Assembly: GCF_030165005.1 (NCBI RefSeq)
Contig: NZ_JASNNW010000012.1
Coordinates: forward strand, 124,001-188,000
Origin: Blastococcus capsensis
GTDB lineage: Bacteria > Actinomycetota > Actinomycetes > Mycobacteriales > Geodermatophilaceae
DNA length: 64,000 nt
Reading direction: 5' to 3'
The notes beneath the pieces were generated by a model that made no database searches, was not told the origin of the DNA, and saw only the letters and a program-made list of their open reading frames with translations. The position numbers were made by a program, and so were the translations under genes. Shown in pieces: positions 8,314 through 18,911 of the stretch. Within the stretch, counting starts at the first letter, position 1. Every line of letters begins with the position of its first letter.

Positions 8314-9141
8314 ATGGCACCACCCGACGATGCGACTCGCCCGGCCGCCCAGAGTTCGCCGGGCGACTGGCAGCCGGACACCTATCTCCGGTTCGCCGGA
8401 GAGCGGGCCAGGCCGTTCACGGATCTGCTCGCGCGGGTGTCCGCGGAGTCGCCCTGCAGGATCGTGGACCTCGGCTGCGGCGAGGGCTCGCTGACCGCGT
8501 CGCTGGCGCGCCGGTGGCCGGGTGCGGCCGTCACCGGTGTCGACTCCTCCCCCGACATGCTCGCTGCCGCGGCGTCCTCCGCCGTGCCGGGCCGGGTCAC
8601 CTTCGAGGCCGGCGACGTGCGTGAGTGGACACCGGACGGGCCGGTCGACGTCCTCGTCAGCAACGCCGTCCTGCACTGGGTGCCCGGGCATCCGCAGCTG
8701 CTGGCGCGCTGGGCCGCGAGCCTGCCGCCCGGCGGGTGGCTCGCCGTCCAGGTGCCCGGGAACTTCCGCGCCCCCACCCACGCGCTGCTCGCCGACCTGT
8801 GCCGCTCCCCGGAGTGGGCCGACCGGCTCGCCCAGGCCGCACCGCGGCCCGACACGGTCCTCGAGCCGGCCGGGTACGCCGACGTGCTGGCGGCGGCAGG
8901 GCTCTCCGTGGACGTGTGGGAGACGACCTACCTGCACTTCCTCACCGGCTCGGATCCGGTGCTGACGTGGGTGCGGTCGACGGTGCTCCGCCCGGTGCTC
9001 GCCCGGCTGGACGACGCCGCCGCCGCCCGGTTCACCGCTGCCTACGCCGCCGCGCTCCGGGCCGCCTACCCCGCCCGCCCCGACGGCACGACGCTGCTGC
9101 CCTTCCGGCGCGTCTTCGCCGTCGGCTCCCGTCCCACCTGA
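8314..9141 (+). CDS. tam: Trans-aconitate 2-methyltransferase-like SAM-dependent methyltransferase
   Basis: A 275-residue class I methyltransferase. The SAM-binding motif I is IVDLGCGEGSLTASL, followed by GVDSSPDMLAAA (acidic motif II) and SNAVLHWVPGH, and the sequence GGWLAVQVPGNFRAPTH, all typical of trans-aconitate methyltransferases, which methyl-esterify trans-aconitate to detoxify this aconitase inhibitor. The exact substrate is inferred from family resemblance. The ATG at 8314 is supported by the -10 hexamer 8 nt upstream. It is divergent from the MFS-tmk gene and converges on a decayed methyltransferase of a different subgroup. Confidence 0.85.
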   Translation: MAPPDDATRPAAQSSPGDWQPDTYLRFAGERARPFTDLLARVSAESPCRIVDLGCGEGSLTASLARRWPGAAVTGVDSSPDMLAAAASSAVPGRVTFEAGDVREWTPDGPVDVLVSNAVLHWVPGHPQLLARWAASLPPGGWLAVQVPGNFRAPTHALLADLCRSPEWADRLAQAAPRPDTVLEPAGYADVLAAAGLSVDVWETTYLHFLTGSDPVLTWVRSTVLRPVLARLDDAAAARFTAAYAAALRAAYPARPDGTTLLPFRRVFAVGSRPT

Positions 9142-9145
9142 CCGC

Positions 9146-9456
9146 TCAGCGAGGGGTGAGCCGGTAGGCATGGGTGCGGTAGGGCAGCTCGACCTCCGGG
9201 CGCCCCCGCGTGCCGGGGTGGCCGGCCAGCAGCTGCCGGACCTCCCCCAGGAACTCCTCGCGGCGGGCATCGTCCATGACCGCCACGTAGCTGCGGTTCC
9301 GGCGCCGACGTCGAGCACGTCCAGCGGCCGGCCCCGGCCGAGGAGGAAGGCGACGGCCTCGGCCGGGTAGGTCGGGCGGAGCGCGGCGTAGCCGGCCGCG
9401 ACCACCCCGAACGAGCGCGCCCGGGACCGCAGCGCGTCCTCCTCCGGCCGGGGCAC
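9146..9456 (-). pseudogene. Class I methyltransferase remnant with internal deletion
   Basis: Both ends of a class I SAM-dependent methyltransferase are present, but the middle is missing. From the GTG at 9456 the frame gives SFGVVAAGYAALRPTYPAEA and LDVLDVGAGTA, the N-terminus and SAM motif I. Near 9300 the reading shifts to another frame giving SYVAVMDDARREEFLGEV and ELPYRTHAYRLTPR, the usual C-terminus, with a TGA at 9146. About 100 codons remain of a family normally about 250 long, so roughly 430 bp have been lost and the two parts are out of frame. It lies 4 bp downstream of topA in the same direction. Confidence 0.85.
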
Positions 9457-9460
9457 CGGA

Positions 9461-12325
<2,865 letters not shown>

Positions 12326-12444
12326 GGGACTCCTGTCGGGTGGTGCTGAGGTGGTGCGGTCGCGGCGTACGGGTCGCCCTGGTGCGTCGGCCCCAGGGGT
12401 CCGGGACGGGGCGGGCGCCACCGCAGAACGCCCCTCGGCGGGCC

Positions 12445-12450
12445 ACGGTA
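12445..12450 (-). promoter_or_regulatory. Candidate -10 (TACCGT) for topA
   Basis: TACCGT on the minus strand about 120 nt upstream of the topA start. The rest of the 265-bp gap between topA and the pyrophosphatase gene (12326-12590) shows no gene and no clear -35. Confidence 0.4.
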
Positions 12451-12590
12451 AGCCACCCCGGCACCAGGGCGCCGGGGGCGACCCTTCGTGGGCGTGCCGT
12501 CACCCCGACCAACGCGGATGCTGCGGCCGTGTTCCCGGGGACGGAAGAGGGGTCCCGCGAAAGGGTCGGGTGCGGTGTCGGACCGACCGG

Positions 12591-14855
12591 TCAGGGAGCG
12601 CTGGCGGTGAGCGTGGCGTCGGTGGGTGTGCCGGTGACCTCGCCGACCACCACCGACCGTCGCTTGGACACCACGACGGCCGCCACCACGACGGCGACCG
12701 CGGCCAGCGCGATCCCCAGGCGCAGCCCGGTGCTGGCGTCCTCCCCCACCGACAGGCTCACGACGGCGGGCGCGATCAGCAGCGCCACCAGGTTCATCAC
12801 CTTGATCAGCGGGTTGATCGCCGGCCCGGCGGTGTCCTTGAACGGGTCGCCCACGGTGTCGCCGATGACGGTCGCCGCGTGCGCCTCGCTGCCCTTCCCG
12901 CCGTACGCGCCGTCCTCCACCATCTTCTTGGCGTTGTCCCAGGCGCCGCCGGAGTTGGCGAGGAAGACCGCCATGAGCGTGCCCGCTGCGATGGCGCCCA
13001 CCAGGTAGGCGGCCAGCGGCCCGATGCCCAGCCCGAAGCCCACGGCCACCGGGGCGAGGACGGCGAGCAGGCCCGGCGTGGCCAGCTCGCGCAGCGAGTC
13101 CTTGGTGCAGATGTCGACGACGGCGCCGTAGTCGGGACGCTCGGTGAAGGTCATGATCCCGGGGTGGGTGCGGAACTGCTCGCGCACCTCGAACACGACC
13201 CGCCCGGCCGCGCGGGAGACCGCGCTGATGGCCAGCCCGGAGAAGAGGAAGACCACCGCGGCCCCGAGCACCGCCCCCACCACGTTGTTCGGGTTGACCA
13301 GGCTGAACGCGTCGCCGAGCGTGGCGCCCGCCTCCTCGAGCGCGACCGCGACCTGGGCGTTGTAGGAGCCGAAGAGCGCCGTGGCGGCGAGGACGGCGGT
13401 CGCGATCGCGATGCCCTTGGTGATCGCCTTGGTGGTGTTGCCGACGGCGTCGAGATCGGTGAGCACCCGGGCGCCGTCGCCGTCGATGTCGCCGGACATC
13501 TCGGCGATGCCCTGGGCGTTGTCGCTGACCGGGCCGAAGGTGTCCATGGAGACGATGACGCCGGCGGTGGTGAGCAGACCGCATCCCGCCAGCGCGACGG
13601 CGTAGAGGGCGGCGCCGCCGCCGATGAGGAACGCGCCGTAGACCGCACCGCCGATGAGCAGCGCGGCGTAGACGGCGGACTCCAGGCCCAGCGAGATGCC
13701 CGAGAGGATGACGGTGGCCGGCCCGGTGAGCGAGCTGCGGCCGACGTCCTGGACCGGCTTGCGGCTGGTCTCGGTGAAGTAGCCGGTGAGCTGCTGGATG
13801 GCCGCGGCGAGGACGACGCCGACGAGCACGGCTCCGAAGCCGAGCACCGGCAGGCTGACCGGGAGGTCGACGCCGGTGCCGGTACCGGGCAGCACCGTGA
13901 AGGAGGCGACCGCGACCAGCAGCAGCGCGACCGCCGCGGAGACGAAGAAGCCCCGGTTGATCGGGGCCAGCCCGCTGCTGTCCCGCTCGCCGGGCCTGGT
14001 GGCCAGGATGCCGGCGATCGAGGCGATCACCCCGATCGCGGCCACCACCAGCGGGAAGACCATGCCCACGGAGCCGAAGAAGACCTGCCCGAGGATGAGC
14101 GCGGCCACCAGCGTCACGGCGTAGGACTCGAAGAGATCCGCGGCCATGCCGGCGCAGTCGCCGACGTTGTCCCCCACGTTGTCGGCGATGGTCGCGGCGT
14201 TGCGCGGGTCGTCCTCGGGAATGCCGGCCTCGACCTTCCCGACCAGGTCGGCGCCCACGTCGGCGGCCTTGGTGAAGATCCCGCCGCCGACCCGCATGAA
14301 CATCGCCAGCAGGGCGCCGCCGAAGCCGAACCCCTCCAGGACCACCGGCGCGGTCTCGTCGTACAGCAGCAGCGCCAGCGCCGCCCCGAACAGGCCCAGG
14401 CCGACCGTGATCATCCCGCAGACGCCACCGGTGCGGTACGCGATCCGGAAGGCCGGCTGGTACCCGCCGTCCCGTGCCGCGGCGGCGACCCGCACGTTGC
14501 CGCGGGTGGCCAGCGTCATGCCGATGAAGCCGACGGCGGCCGAGAACACCGCGCCGACGAGGAAGAACAGCGCCCGCCCGATGCGCGTGCCCCAGCCGCC
14601 GTCGGCGACCGGGAGGACCAGCAGCACCAGGAAGACGAGGACCGCGAACACCGCGAGGGTGCGGAACTGACGCCGGAGGAAGGCCGCCGCCCCTTCCTGC
14701 ACTGCGCGGGCGATCTCCTGCATCTTCTCCGTGCCCTGGTCCGCGGCCGTGACGGCCCGCACCAGATAGCCGGCGAACACGAGGGCGGCGAGCGAGATGA
14801 CGAGGATGACGGCGACCAGCGCCATCTCCCCGCCGGACAGGGAGCTGTCGGGCAT
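12591..14855 (-). CDS. hppA: K+-independent proton-pumping membrane pyrophosphatase
   Basis: A 754-residue integral membrane pyrophosphatase with about 16 transmembrane helices. The hydrophilic active-site stretches are intact: GGGIFTKAADVGADLVGKVE, IADNVGDNVGDCAGMAADLF, and near the C-terminus GDTVGDPFKDTAGPAINPL. The segment VGNTTKAITKG has Lys where K+-dependent enzymes have Ala, which by established family knowledge marks the K+-independent H+-pumping class. It couples PPi hydrolysis to proton export. The ATG at 14855 has GGAGGACTC just upstream. A -10 (TACACT, 14968-14963) gives a ~100-nt leader. It lies apart from topA by 265 bp and is divergent from the helicase. Confidence 0.96.
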   Translation of the reverse strand: MPDSSLSGGEMALVAVILVISLAALVFAGYLVRAVTAADQGTEKMQEIARAVQEGAAAFLRRQFRTLAVFAVLVFLVLLVLPVADGGWGTRIGRALFFLVGAVFSAAVGFIGMTLATRGNVRVAAAARDGGYQPAFRIAYRTGGVCGMITVGLGLFGAALALLLYDETAPVVLEGFGFGGALLAMFMRVGGGIFTKAADVGADLVGKVEAGIPEDDPRNAATIADNVGDNVGDCAGMAADLFESYAVTLVAALILGQVFFGSVGMVFPLVVAAIGVIASIAGILATRPGERDSSGLAPINRGFFVSAAVALLLVAVASFTVLPGTGTGVDLPVSLPVLGFGAVLVGVVLAAAIQQLTGYFTETSRKPVQDVGRSSLTGPATVILSGISLGLESAVYAALLIGGAVYGAFLIGGGAALYAVALAGCGLLTTAGVIVSMDTFGPVSDNAQGIAEMSGDIDGDGARVLTDLDAVGNTTKAITKGIAIATAVLAATALFGSYNAQVAVALEEAGATLGDAFSLVNPNNVVGAVLGAAVVFLFSGLAISAVSRAAGRVVFEVREQFRTHPGIMTFTERPDYGAVVDICTKDSLRELATPGLLAVLAPVAVGFGLGIGPLAAYLVGAIAAGTLMAVFLANSGGAWDNAKKMVEDGAYGGKGSEAHAATVIGDTVGDPFKDTAGPAINPLIKVMNLVALLIAPAVVSLSVGEDASTGLRLGIALAAVAVVVAAVVVSKRRSVVVGEVTGTPTDATLTASAP

Positions 14856-14962
14856 GAGTCCTCCAGGCGTCGGCGGCCGTCCGGGGGGCGCCGTGCTCCC
14901 CGGTACGGCGGAGGTCGGCGTTCCGGCACCGGCCTGGGCTGACCAGCCCCGGAACGGGGCGA

Positions 14963-14968
14963 AGTGTA
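14963..14968 (-). promoter_or_regulatory. Candidate -10 (TACACT) for hppA inside a small inverted repeat
   Basis: TACACT on the minus strand overlaps the left arm of GAAGTGT...ACACTTC (14961-14967, 14978-14984). A regulator bound to this repeat would block the promoter; that is inference. Confidence 0.4.
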
Positions 14969-15109
14969 AGGGAGATCACACTTCTGGTAGTGGTCTCGCG
15001 CCCTCCCGTGCTCGGTGAGCCGTGTCGAGCTCCCTGGTCGCCGCCCGGGCACGCTGGTCGGCGTGCGGTTCCCGTCCCCCTGACCTGCAGTAGCCGCCCC
15101 CTTTCCCCA

Positions 15110-15153
15110 GACGGTCTGGCTCTGAGTGCCACGGCACTCAGAGCCAGACCGTC
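15110..15153. repeat. 44-bp near-perfect palindrome (21-bp arms)
   Basis: Left arm 15110-15130 and right arm 15133-15153 are exact reverse complements around a 2-bp centre (AC); the arm begins GACGGTCTGGCTC. No T-tract flanks it. It lies upstream of both divergent genes, so it is not an obvious terminator of either. Confidence 0.85.
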
Positions 15154-15160
15154 CGGGGCC

Positions 15161-15195
15161 ACACCTCCTGGAGGCGGCGCCTTGCCAGGAGGTGT
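15161..15195. repeat. Hairpin adjacent to the palindrome
   Basis: ACACCTCCTGG (15161-15171) and CCAGGAGGTGT (15185-15195) are perfect 11-bp arms around a 13-nt loop that is itself partly self-complementary (AGGCGGCGCCTTG). The right arm contains AGGAGGTG but is about 90 nt before the helicase start, too far for a ribosome site. Confidence 0.75.
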
Positions 15196-15284
15196 GACAG
15201 TGGGACGGTGACCGAGCTCGCGAGGTCACCCAGAGAGACAGCACCCGTGGGCTCGCGGGCGACGAGCGCCAGCGAGGAGATCGC

Positions 15285-17774
15285 GTGACCACGCTCCACC
15301 CGGTCCGGCCGGCTCCCCCTCCCGGCACGGACGACGGTCTCGGAGGTGGGGATCCTGCCCGGCCGGTGCCGCCCGGCGGCGAGCTCCTTGCGGCCGTCCT
15401 CGCCGCGACGCCGGAGGAGGAGCAGCCGGTCACCCACGTGCACCACCTGCCGGTGCGCCCGAGCCGGACCGCCGACTGGCCCGAGTGGGTCGACCCCGCG
15501 CTGCGCGAGCGGCTGGCGGCCCGCGGCGTCGGCGCCCCGTGGCAGCACCAGGTGGCGGCGGCGCAGCTGGCCCGCGAGGGCCGGCACGTGGTGGTGGCCA
15601 CCGGCACGGCGTCGGGCAAGTCGCTGGCCTACCAGCTCCCCGCCCTGACGACGCTGGCCGAGGACCCGCGCGCCTGCGTCCTGTACCTGGCACCGACCAA
15701 GGCACTGGCGCGCGACCAGCTCGCCTCCGTTGCGGCGCTGGCCGATCCGTCGGTGCGGCCGGCCGCCTACGACGGCGACACCCCCGCCGAGGAGCGCGAC
15801 TGGGTCCGGCGGCACTCCCGCTGGATCGTCACCAACCCCGACATGCTGCACCGCGGGATCCTGCCGGCCCACCAGCGCTGGTCGAGCACGCTGCGACGGG
15901 TGGCCTACGTGGTCATCGACGAGTGCCACGCCTACCGCGGCGTGTTCGGTTCGCACGTCGGCCACGTGCTGCGCCGGCTCCGCCGGATCTGCCGCCGGTA
16001 CGGGGCCGACCCGGTGTTCGTGCTGGCCTCGGCCACGGTCGCCGACCCGGCGGCCGCCGCCACCCGGCTCGTCGGCACGGGCGTCGTCGCGGTCACCGAC
16101 GACGGCTCGCCGCGCCCCGGGGCCACGTTCGCCCTGTGGGAGCCACCGCTGACCGAGCGCACCGGCGAGCACGGCGCACCGCTGCGCCGGTCGGCCGCCG
16201 CGGACGCCGCAGGCCTGCTGGCCGACCTCGTGGAGCGGGGCGCGCGGACACTGGCGTTCGTCCGCTCCCGGCGCAGCGCCGAATCCGTCGCGGAGCAGGC
16301 CCGGCGGATCCTCGCCGAACGGGGGCGGGCCGACCTGGTGCGCCGGGTCGACTCCTACCGCGGCGGCTACCTGCCGGAGGAACGGCGCGAGCTGGAGCGG
16401 GCGCTCTCGGCGGGCGACCTGCTCGGCGTCGCCACGACCAACGCCCTCGAGCTCGGCATCGACATCGCGGGGCTGGACGCCGTCGTCCTGGCCGGTTACC
16501 CGGGGACGCTGGCCTCGCTGTGGCAGCAGGCCGGCCGGGCCGGCCGGGCGCAGCGCGAGTCCCTGGTCGTCTTCGTGGCCCGCGACGACCCGCTGGACCA
16601 CTACCTGGCGCACCATCCGCGGGCCGTGTTCGGCCGACCGATCGAGGCCACCGTCACCGATCCGGCGAACCCCTACGTCCTCGGCCCGCAGCTGTGCTGC
16701 GCTGCGGCCGAGCTGCCGCTGACGCCGGCCGACCTCGCCGACTTCGGCGGTCCGGTGGCCGAGGCGCAGCTCGAGGAGCTCGTGAGCGCCGGTCAGCTGC
16801 GGCACCGGCCGACCGGCTGGTACTGGGCGGGACGCGGGCGTCCCGACGTCGACATCCGCGGCAGCGGCGACGAGCCGGTCGCGATCAGCGAGGCAGGAAC
16901 CGGGCGGCTGCTGGGCACCGTCGACGGCGGCGCCGCGCACGCGACCGTGCACGAGGGCGCGCTCTACGTGCACCGCGGCGACACCTTCGTCGTCGACGAG
17001 TACGACGTCGAGGACGCGTGCGCCGTCGTGCATCCGGAGAGCCCCGACTGGACGACCGTCGCCCGGGACGTCACCGACCTCGCGATCGTCTCGATCGAGC
17101 AGACCCGGCCGCTCGGCACGGTGACCGCGCACACCGGCGTCGTCGACGTGACCAACCAGGTGGTCGCCTACCAGCGGCGACGGCTCGGCACCGGTGAGGT
17201 GCTGGCCGAGTTCCCGCTCGACCTGCCGCCGCGCCAGCTGCGCACGCGGGCGGTGTGGCTGACGCTGGACCACCGCGCCGTGCAACGGGCCGAGGTGGAC
17301 GACGCCGCCCTGCCCGGCTCGCTGCACGCAGCCGAGCACGCGGCGATCGGCATCCTGCCGTTGCTGGCCACCTGCGACCGCTGGGACCTCGGTGGCCTGT
17401 CCACCGCGGTGCACCCCGACACCGGCACGGCGGCCGTCTTCGTCTACGACGGTCATCCGGGCGGGGCCGGTTTCGCCGAGCGCGGGTACGCGGCGCTGCG
17501 CCGTTGGCTGCAGGCCACGCGGGCCACCGTCGCCAGCTGCGAGTGCGAGAGCGGCTGCCCGTCGTGCGTGCAGTCACCCAAGTGCGGCAACGGCAACGAC
17601 CCGCTGGACAAGGCCGGGGCGGTGCGGGTGCTCGACGTCGTCCTCGACGAGCTGGCCGCCCGGGACGACGCCGGAGACCCTGGATCATCCGACGCAGCCG
17701 ACGCAGCCGACGACGGCATGGTGGACGCCGGGGACGAGGCCCCGGCCGCCGCGGAGCCCGACCTGGTGTTCTGA
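15285..17774 (+). CDS. DEAD/DEAH-box helicase with DUF1998 zinc domain (MrfA-like)
   Basis: An 829-residue superfamily 2 helicase. Motifs: Q-like region APWQHQVAAAQLA, Walker A ATGTASGKSLAYQLP, DECH box VIDECHAYRGVFG, motif III LASATVADP, and the helicase C domain with TTNALELGIDIAGLDAVVL and QQAGRAGRAQRES. The C-terminal DUF1998 domain ends in the cysteine cluster CECESGCPSCVQSPKCG. MrfA of Bacillus, the characterised relative, repairs mitomycin C damage. The GTG at 15285 is preceded by GAGGAGATCGC. It is the putative DECH helicase that accompanies the Tad-like genes (helicase/secretion neighbourhood) in actinobacteria; any functional link is unknown. Its last ~320 bp overlap a TadE-like gene on the other strand. 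Confidence 0.93.
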   Translation: MTTLHPVRPAPPPGTDDGLGGGDPARPVPPGGELLAAVLAATPEEEQPVTHVHHLPVRPSRTADWPEWVDPALRERLAARGVGAPWQHQVAAAQLAREGRHVVVATGTASGKSLAYQLPALTTLAEDPRACVLYLAPTKALARDQLASVAALADPSVRPAAYDGDTPAEERDWVRRHSRWIVTNPDMLHRGILPAHQRWSSTLRRVAYVVIDECHAYRGVFGSHVGHVLRRLRRICRRYGADPVFVLASATVADPAAAATRLVGTGVVAVTDDGSPRPGATFALWEPPLTERTGEHGAPLRRSAAADAAGLLADLVERGARTLAFVRSRRSAESVAEQARRILAERGRADLVRRVDSYRGGYLPEERRELERALSAGDLLGVATTNALELGIDIAGLDAVVLAGYPGTLASLWQQAGRAGRAQRESLVVFVARDDPLDHYLAHHPRAVFGRPIEATVTDPANPYVLGPQLCCAAAELPLTPADLADFGGPVAEAQLEELVSAGQLRHRPTGWYWAGRGRPDVDIRGSGDEPVAISEAGTGRLLGTVDGGAAHATVHEGALYVHRGDTFVVDEYDVEDACAVVHPESPDWTTVARDVTDLAIVSIEQTRPLGTVTAHTGVVDVTNQVVAYQRRRLGTGEVLAEFPLDLPPRQLRTRAVWLTLDHRAVQRAEVDDAALPGSLHAAEHAAIGILPLLATCDRWDLGGLSTAVHPDTGTAAVFVYDGHPGGAGFAERGYAALRRWLQATRATVASCECESGCPSCVQSPKCGNGNDPLDKAGAVRVLDVVLDELAARDDAGDPGSSDAADAADDGMVDAGDEAPAAAEPDLVF

Positions 17775-18154
17775 CCGCCGGGCTCGGCCCCGCCCGCCTC
17801 GGGCACCGGCCCGGCGCGGGCCCGGCCGGTGGCGGTGTGCACGCCGAGGCGCCCCAGCCGCACGGTCACCCGCGTCGTGACCTCGACGACGCTCCCGTCC
17901 ACCACGCGGCAGCCGCTCAGCTCGGCGCCGTTCGCGGCAGCGATGTCGGCGGCCACGGCGCAGACGCTCGGATCAGCGAGCACCGCGCGTCCGGCGGCGG
18001 CCAGGGCGGCGAGGTCGGCCGCGCCGGCGGCCCGGTGGCGGGCCACCGCCGCCACTCCGACGAGCACGGCTGCCGTGGCCAGTAGCGCGAGCACCGCGGA
18101 CAGCGCGAGCACCCACACGGTCGCGGATCCCCGTTCCGGGGAGTCGGGGCTCAT
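17453..18154 (-). CDS. TadE-like protein, Rv3654c family, with long antisense 3' extension
   Basis: The first ~110 residues match the helicase/secretion-neighbourhood TadE-like family: RGSATVWVLALSAVLALL forms one N-terminal hydrophobic helix, followed by ADLAALAAAGRAVL, a Cys pair (CAVAADIAA and LSGCRVV), and a short beta region. It is presumably a minor pilin-like component outside the membrane. The family is usually 110-140 residues long, but here no stop occurs until 17453, so the frame continues for ~107 low-complexity Ser/Ala residues antisense to the helicase cysteine cluster. The ATG at 18154 overlaps the stop of the upstream tadE gene (ATGA). The true protein may be this long; the extension is suspect. 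Confidence 0.7.
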   Translation of the reverse strand: MSPDSPERGSATVWVLALSAVLALLATAAVLVGVAAVARHRAAGAADLAALAAAGRAVLADPSVCAVAADIAAANGAELSGCRVVDGSVVEVTTRVTVRLGRLGVHTATGRARAGPVPEAGGAEPGGQNTRSGSAAAGASSPASTMPSSAASAASDDPGSPASSRAASSSRTTSSTRTAPALSSGSLPLPHLGDCTHDGQPLSHSQLATVARVACSQRRSAAYPRSAKPAPPG

Positions 18155-18525
18155 GGGCGTCCCCCGATCAGCTCCGGCAGCGCCACCGCGTCAGCGGTCA
18201 CGGTCACCCGCCAGGGCAGCGGACCGAGCGGGGCCACCTCGGCGGTCACCCGCACGCTGACCTCGCCGGCACCGGTGACCACGGTGGTGCGCGCACCGTC
18301 GGGCGCCGCGCGGCCGGCCCACGCGGTGACCGAGGCGAGGTCCTCACCACGGGCCGCCGCCCGGGCGCCCTCGCGCGCGGCGTCGACACAGCGCAGCTGA
18401 GCGCCCACCACCGTCACCGCGGCGACCGCGCCGACCAGGACCAGCAGCAGCACCGGCAGGACGACCGCGGTCTCGGCGGTGACCATGCCGGCCTCGGCGC
18501 GATCCCTGCTCACGAACAGGCGCAT
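18151..18525 (-). CDS. TadE-family pilus assembly protein
   Basis: A 124-residue TadE-like minor pilin. The N-terminal EAGMVTAETAVVLPVLLLV has a Gly followed by a Glu at +5, the pattern cut by prepilin peptidases in Flp-type pilins, and then a single hydrophobic helix. The remainder has the AQLRCVDAAREGARAAARGE segment typical of TadE. The ATG at 18525 is taken as the start; the internal ATG in AGMVTAE is an alternative but would remove the leader. It is coupled to the following TadE-like gene by a 4-bp overlap and lies 4 bp after the DUF4244 pilin gene. No prepilin peptidase gene is in the window. Confidence 0.88.
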   Translation of the reverse strand: MRLFVSRDRAEAGMVTAETAVVLPVLLLVLVGAVAAVTVVGAQLRCVDAAREGARAAARGEDLASVTAWAGRAAPDGARTTVVTGAGEVSVRVTAEVAPLGPLPWRVTVTADAVALPELIGGRP

Positions 18526-18529
18526 GGGC

Positions 18530-18796
18530 TCAGGACAGCGTCGCGAGCGCCGTGTCCACGAGCGCGGTGAGCCCCGTGACGATCGAGTCGCCGGTGACCA
18601 CGCGGTACAGGACGGCGGCGAAGGCGCAGGCGGCCACGGTGCCGACCGCGTACTCGGCGGTGCTCATCCCCGCCTCCGTCGCGGTCTGGAGCCGTGCCCG
18701 GCGACGGGCCAGGGGACCGCACGGAACAGGCTCGGCAACGGGCTCGCCGGCCCGGCCTGCGGGTGCGGGATCGGCAGCGGGCAGCGGTGCGGTCAT
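18530..18796 (-). CDS. Flp-pilin-like protein, DUF4244 family
   Basis: An 88-residue protein with a ~43-residue hydrophilic leader, then EAGMSTAEYAVGTVAACAFA, which matches the Flp pilin processing pattern (cleavage after Gly, Glu at +5, Tyr at +6) and one hydrophobic helix. It is the likely major structural subunit of the Tad-like apparatus. The ATG at 18796 has GAGGAGGAACTCC upstream. It is separated from tadC by 115 bp containing two TCCACAG motifs, so it may have its own promoter and be made in larger amounts than the machinery. The pilin role is inference from motif and context. Confidence 0.88.
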   Translation of the reverse strand: MTAPLPAADPAPAGRAGEPVAEPVPCGPLARRRARLQTATEAGMSTAEYAVGTVAACAFAAVLYRVVTGDSIVTGLTALVDTALATLS

Positions 18797-18911
18797 GGAG
18801 TTCCTCCTCGGTCGAGGCCCCGGCGGGGCCGTGCCCCGAGCCTGCTGGCCGGACGGGACCCGGCCGAGGGCCGCGGACGATCTGTGGAGGACGCCGGCGG
18901 CTGTGGACCGA

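Larger units (their letters stand above)
14856..15284. other. 429-bp divergent intergenic region with three inverted repeats
   Basis: Between hppA (minus) and the helicase (plus). It contains no credible gene. It holds an IR at 14961-14984 (GAAGTGT / ACACTTC) that overlaps the candidate hppA -10, a 44-bp near-perfect palindrome at 15110-15153 and a further hairpin at 15161-15195. These make it the most palindrome-dense non-coding stretch in the window. Confidence 0.7.

Noticed and set aside
12326..12590. Cold-shock protein or other small gene between topA and hppA
   Set aside because: No cold-shock motif and no convincing frame; the frames present are extensions of topA or shadows.
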